A DNA stretch of 7,254 nt. Origin: Planctomycetota bacterium (GTDB lineage Bacteria > Planctomycetota > GCA-002687715 > DRQF01). The first letter of the stretch is position 1. Each line of letters opens with the position of its first letter. The stretch spans positions 1-7,254 of the forward strand of contig WFTN01000102.1 of NCBI GenBank assembly GCA_015485455.1, read 5' to 3'. The notes beneath the pieces are model-generated. The model was not told the DNA's origin. It saw nothing but the letters and a program-made list of their open reading frames with translations, and searched no databases. A program made the position numbers and the translations under genes. Of this stretch, positions 4,338 to 7,254 are shown piece after piece.

Positions 4338-6029
4338 TTAGACTCCACTCGAAGGGTTTTTCACCGGCAATTGAACCAAGAAACACGAGCCTGATTCTGA
4401 GGTCTTCTCAATCGTCAGAGAGCCTCCATGTTCATCGATCAGGGTCTTACAAACTGAAAGACCCAATCCGGTTCCTTCCCCCTTTTCCTTGGTTGAGAAG
4501 AACGGCTCAAAAATGCGCTGCTCATCTCCCTCAGGAATTCCCTTTCCAGAATCAACAAACCTCAGTTGGACCACAGACCTCTTTTCTTCAGCATCCCACA
4601 TCTCGGATGAAACCGACACAGTAACAGTACCATCTCTTTCGGTGGCATCGATGGCATTAAGAAGAAGATTCACGAAAACCTGCTCCAACTGATCCCGATT
4701 CGCTAAGAGATTTGGACATTGCTCAGACAATCGAACTGTTAAGTCCACGCCATTTCGGTCGGCCTTGTGTTGCACTAATTCACATGCATCCTGAACAATG
4801 GTGCAGACATCACTCAAGACTCGCTCCTGTTGCGAAGGCCGACCAAAACCGAGGAAGCCTTTGGCCACCCCTGCCACCCGATCTGCCAACATGATGATCT
4901 TGTCGATTTCAGATGCGACGGCCCCTGACATTTCCTCTGTTCTCCGTGAACGAAGTAAGCGAGCTTTAGCGCTGATGATACCCACAGGGTTGTTTATCTC
5001 ATGAGATATCTGGGCCGACAGTTCCCCGACCGCTGCAAGTTTCTCTGCCCTTATCATCTGATTCTGTATTTCGTGGGCGTCTGTGACGTCTTGAGCCAAT
5101 TGCACACCAAGAAAAACTCCTTCCGAGTCAGGGGCGATCCGGGCACTCGTTACCTGTACAATTTTCGCATTCTCTCCCTTCGCCCCCCCCGAAACCACGA
5201 ACTCCGATGCGATCAGGCTGCCTCGTTCAATGACGCCACGGGCGACATGATCAAGATCGGCACGAACTGGGGACGCTGGCGAACAAGCAAAAAGAGAACG
5301 CCACCGATCATTGCTCCACATTTCCTTGAGGTCGCCATCAATCACGCGCAAGCCCGATCCTGTCGTTTCCAGGGATTGTTCAAGGAGCAGACGTTCCCTG
5401 ATTGCCCGGATCGTCATCTCGCGCAACCGAGACTCTCTTTCTCTCAAGCGCCGCGTGATCGAAGATACGAAGAAGCAAAAAACGAAAAGTAAGACAAACT
5501 GCAACAGAACCCGGGTGATGACGTACATCACATCGTGGGCTGCATGAAGTTCTTCGTCCCCGTCGTGAGGAAAAATCTCGAACGTATAGTGGGGAATGAT
5601 TTCCGTCAACTCCAACCACGCCAAGAGGCCGAACAATCCGCCACTCACACCAGCCACAACAAAGCTCTGCCGCCGCGACACAATGATCCCGGCAATTACG
5701 ACATGAACAAGCCCGATTATGGCCAGAGGGTTTTCGATCCCCCCAGAGAAATGCAACATCCCCATGAGGGCCAAAAGATCGACGTACATTTGCATTGTTA
5801 CGGATCGGGCGGCATGCTCCGGGTACTTCGACAGATAGGAATAGCCAAAGTTGAGAATGCCGAGACCCGTGACGATGGACAACAGAGGAAAAATGAGTCT
5901 CGGTGGCAAAAAATCGAACCATAATGTAGCCATGAGAACCAAAGCTGTGGCCACAATGATCGCTGCCCAACGCATCCGAATAAACCACAGAGCATTGGCT
6001 TGCATATTCTCGGACTCCACCCTCTTCAT
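4338..6029 (-). CDS. Six-helix membrane sensor histidine kinase with RegB-like GGxxNP motif and PAS-like domain
   Basis: The product is 563 residues. Six hydrophobic segments (about 20-39, 43-63, 78-94, 100-118, 122-145, 167-190) form the N-terminal sensor. Between segments 3 and 4 lies GGIENPL (96-102), resembling the GGxxNPF quinone-binding motif of RegB/PrrB/SenS-type redox sensors. A loop before segment 6 carries His147, His155, His162 and His165. A linker coil and PAS-like domain (about 205-318) follow. The transmitter is complete: H-box SHEINNP with His343, N-box ending in Asn458, G1 DSGKGI (493-498), F-box FEPFFSTK (507-514) and G2 GTGLGL (519-524). The transmitter resembles NtrB-type kinases that partner NtrC-type regulators, and such a regulator follows immediately. 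No cysteine lies near the H-box, so RegB's redox-active Cys is absent. ATG at 6029 has GGGAG 4 bases upstream; ATG codon 9, with GGAG about 9 bases ahead, is a possible alternative. Confidence 0.92.
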   Translation of the reverse strand: MKRVESENMQANALWFIRMRWAAIIVATALVLMATLWFDFLPPRLIFPLLSIVTGLGILNFGYSYLSKYPEHAARSVTMQMYVDLLALMGMLHFSGGIENPLAIIGLVHVVIAGIIVSRRQSFVVAGVSGGLFGLLAWLELTEIIPHYTFEIFPHDGDEELHAAHDVMYVITRVLLQFVLLFVFCFFVSSITRRLRERESRLREMTIRAIRERLLLEQSLETTGSGLRVIDGDLKEMWSNDRWRSLFACSPASPVRADLDHVARGVIERGSLIASEFVVSGGAKGENAKIVQVTSARIAPDSEGVFLGVQLAQDVTDAHEIQNQMIRAEKLAAVGELSAQISHEINNPVGIISAKARLLRSRRTEEMSGAVASEIDKIIMLADRVAGVAKGFLGFGRPSQQERVLSDVCTIVQDACELVQHKADRNGVDLTVRLSEQCPNLLANRDQLEQVFVNLLLNAIDATERDGTVTVSVSSEMWDAEEKRSVVQLRFVDSGKGIPEGDEQRIFEPFFSTKEKGEGTGLGLSVCKTLIDEHGGSLTIEKTSESGSCFLVQLPVKNPSSGV

Positions 6030-6072
6030 GAATCTCCCACCAAACCGTGTTTGCCCAACAACTTAGATTTTG

Positions 6073-6090
6073 GGGGCAAGGATGAGCCCC
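6073..6090 (-). repeat. GGGGC/GCCCC hairpin in the kinase leader
   Basis: The stem GGGGC/GCCCC encloses 8 bases; on the minus strand it reads GGGGCTCATCCTTGCCCC. It closely matches GGGGCTCCTTGCCCC at 2859-2873, differing by a 3-base insertion in the loop. It lies 44-61 bases before the kinase start, where it could be an RNA structure or a binding site. Confidence 0.35.
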
Positions 6091-6293
6091 AGAACTTCCC
6101 CAATTGCTCTCGCGCCTATTTACCCTACAGGACCATGTACAGGGTGTCCAACTCCTCGAACAACTCTGCTGCAAGCAGGAATTAAGAGGCTCGATGCACC
6201 TCGAAACATCGATTGGCTGCCTAAGGAAAGAGTGAATTTGGGTGAGCAACGTCAATTTGCTATCGGACCTGAGCCCCAAACGATGCCGTCCAC

Positions 6294-6305
6294 AAGAATA
6301 TTCTT
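6294..6305. repeat. 12-bp perfect palindrome upstream of the plus-strand gene
   Basis: AAGAATATTCTT is self-complementary and ends 42 bases before the ATG at 6348. It could be an operator for a dimeric regulator or overlap a promoter. AT-rich palindromes of this size do occur by chance, so support is weak. Confidence 0.3.
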
Positions 6306-6347
6306 CGGGCTAAGGCTCAGGTGTTTCGAAAGTGCTATAAACAACCT

Positions 6348-7254
6348 ATGAGAAAGTCCTGCTTGGGTGACATCTTGATTGGCTGCGGATTGCTTCTTTT
6401 GGGATACTTCTTTTTGAGCCCCCTTGAAGGTGGCGGCTTCTTGACCGATGACTTTCACAATGTCCGCTTCGCCACTTATGGACCAGAAGGAAGAGCGTCT
6501 TTCGACCCCGACGATCCCTCGGAGGTCTTGACATATTTCTACAACAAGGCCACTGATCGTTTCGAGCTCTATCGCCCCTTAGTTCCTTTGAGCTTTCGCC
6601 TGAGCTTCGAACTCTCCGGTATCAACCCGAAGCTCTACATACAGCTCAACATATTGCTCCATCTTCTGGGCACAGCCTTGGCCATGAAATTGGCGAGAAC
6701 CCTATTCCCTGACTTAGGTCGTCTTCAGATGATCCTCGTCGGAGCCCTTTTCTTGTTCTCTCCCTTGCAGACTCAAGTGGCCTATTGGTCATCCGCTCGC
6801 TCCGACAGTCTATGCTGGATTTTTGGAGCCATGGCTTTGATCGTCAAGTGGAAGCATCGCTCTCTCTGTTTGCTACCAGTCTTCTTAGCCGCTCTATCCA
6901 TGCTCAGCAAAGAATCTGGCCTCTTCTTCCTCGGTTTAGTGGCGTTCTGTGATTTGCTTCCAGGGGGAAACGAGGGTGAAGTCACGAAAAAGAGACGTAT
7001 CATCAACTTCTCAACCGCCATCGTGGCCCTGGGAGCCTACATCGCTGTACGAGCCTATGTCTTCGGTGACATGTTAGGGAGCAACGCCTATGGCAGCGAG
7101 AACTTCGCTGACACCCTTCGAGATCATGGCCTTGACAACCTGCTGACGGGGCTGAGAACTGCCATCGCTCCAGCTACGGAGGTTGTCATTCCCCAGGACG
7201 GAATGCGGATCGCACTCAAGAGCCTCCTGGGGATGGGAACAATCTCTGCTCTTG
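6348..7254 (+). CDS. Multi-pass GT-C / TMTC-like glycosyltransferase (partial, C-terminus beyond right edge)
   Basis: The first 302 codons are open to the window end. The protein is strongly hydrophobic with repeated membrane helices (about 8-25, 97-118, 126-140, 153-167, 172-185, 190-204, 217-230). Its layout follows integral-membrane GT-C transferases of the TMTC/PMT-like group: an acidic pair Asp34-Asp35 in LTDDFHN after the first helix, as in the catalytic loop of these enzymes; YRPL (75-78) before SFRLSFELSGINP; NxxLH (101-105); WSSARSD (146-152, a WxSxRxD motif); and SKESG (187-191). Such enzymes move a sugar from a polyprenyl-phosphate donor to a protein or lipid outside the cytoplasmic membrane. 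Acceptor and sugar are unknown. The ATG has no clear ribosome site; in-frame GTG at 6321 is an alternative that would add 9 residues. Being divergent, it is probably unrelated to the respiratory operon. Confidence 0.75.
   Translation, partial: MRKSCLGDILIGCGLLLLGYFFLSPLEGGGFLTDDFHNVRFATYGPEGRASFDPDDPSEVLTYFYNKATDRFELYRPLVPLSFRLSFELSGINPKLYIQLNILLHLLGTALAMKLARTLFPDLGRLQMILVGALFLFSPLQTQVAYWSSARSDSLCWIFGAMALIVKWKHRSLCLLPVFLAALSMLSKESGLFFLGLVAFCDLLPGGNEGEVTKKRRIINFSTAIVALGAYIAVRAYVFGDMLGSNAYGSENFADTLRDHGLDNLLTGLRTAIAPATEVVIPQDGMRIALKSLLGMGTISAL

Larger units (their letters stand above)
6030..6347. other. Divergent intergenic region, kinase / glycosyltransferase-like gene
   Basis: These 318 bases separate two divergent starts and must hold both promoters. 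I see no convincing gene or RNA gene. Contents are a GGGGC/GCCCC hairpin near the kinase side (6073-6090), a small palindrome CTGCT-GCA-AGCAG (6166-6178), the 12-bp palindrome at 6294-6305, and TATAAA at 6336-6341 close to the plus-strand start. A TTGGAC on the minus strand (6146-6151) could be a -35 element for the kinase, but no good -10 accompanies it. No clear -24/-12 promoter was found here, so the kinase-regulator pair is probably not expressed from a sigma54 promoter. Confidence 0.5.

Noticed and set aside
6121..6185. Short minus-strand frame ending in a protein-like sequence (LFEELDTLYMVL)
   Set aside because: Only about 18 codons lie between stops, and there is no start with a ribosome site. 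It could be a gene remnant but cannot be supported.
5380..6279. Minus-strand open frame (299 codons) overlapping the kinase N-terminus
   Set aside because: It is a shifted frame of the kinase gene. It is rich in Cys, Ser and Arg with no domain pattern, whereas the kinase frame is intact throughout.
1..7254. CRISPR arrays, tRNA or rRNA genes, insertion sequences, phage attachment sites
   Set aside because: Reading both strands showed no regularly spaced repeats, no cloverleaf, no transposase motifs and no terminal inverted repeats.

Overview
The window looks like chromosome of a Gram-negative bacterium. It encodes an outer-membrane beta-barrel protein with a C-terminal Phe, a lipobox lipoprotein, periplasmic c-type cytochromes and sigma54-type regulation. 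Base composition is close to balanced. Nothing fixes the phylum. Planctomycetota, Myxococcota/'deltaproteobacterial' lineages or similar environmental groups would fit the gene families, but this is a guess.

Layout. Six genes run on the minus strand and are read from right to left. First is a membrane histidine kinase (6029-4338). Two bases after it comes an NtrC-type sigma54 response regulator (4335-2947). A 249-base control region follows, holding repeated activator-like sites, a small hairpin, an AT-rich spacer, a perfect inverted repeat and a good -24/-12 (sigma54) promoter. Then comes a tight operon: a porin-like protein with an N-terminal coiled coil (2697-1387), a small monoheme cytochrome c lipoprotein (1369-1067), a basic monoheme cytochrome c with a Lys/Pro-rich tail (1053-535), and a CuA-binding cytochrome-oxidase-subunit-II-like protein (starts at 477 with GTG, runs off the left edge). 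On the plus strand, divergent from the kinase across a 318-base gap, begins a multi-pass GT-C/TMTC-like glycosyltransferase (6348 onward, cut by the right edge).

Working model (inference). The kinase has six predicted membrane helices and a GGIENPL motif between helices 3 and 4. This resembles the GGxxNPF quinone-sensing motif of RegB/PrrB, but here it is joined to a PAS-like domain and an NtrB-like SHEINNP transmitter. It would sense quinone-pool or respiratory state and phosphorylate the adjacent sigma54 activator. The activator would bind the repeats about 130-170 bases upstream of the -24/-12 promoter and switch on an electron-transfer operon. That operon carries electrons through a lipoprotein cytochrome and a basic cytochrome c to a CuA subunit of a heme-copper enzyme (terminal oxidase or CuA-type NO reductase), whose catalytic subunit should lie left of the window. 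The porin may supply a substrate or nutrient to this pathway. The sensor-regulator-promoter-operon arrangement is the most interesting content of the window.
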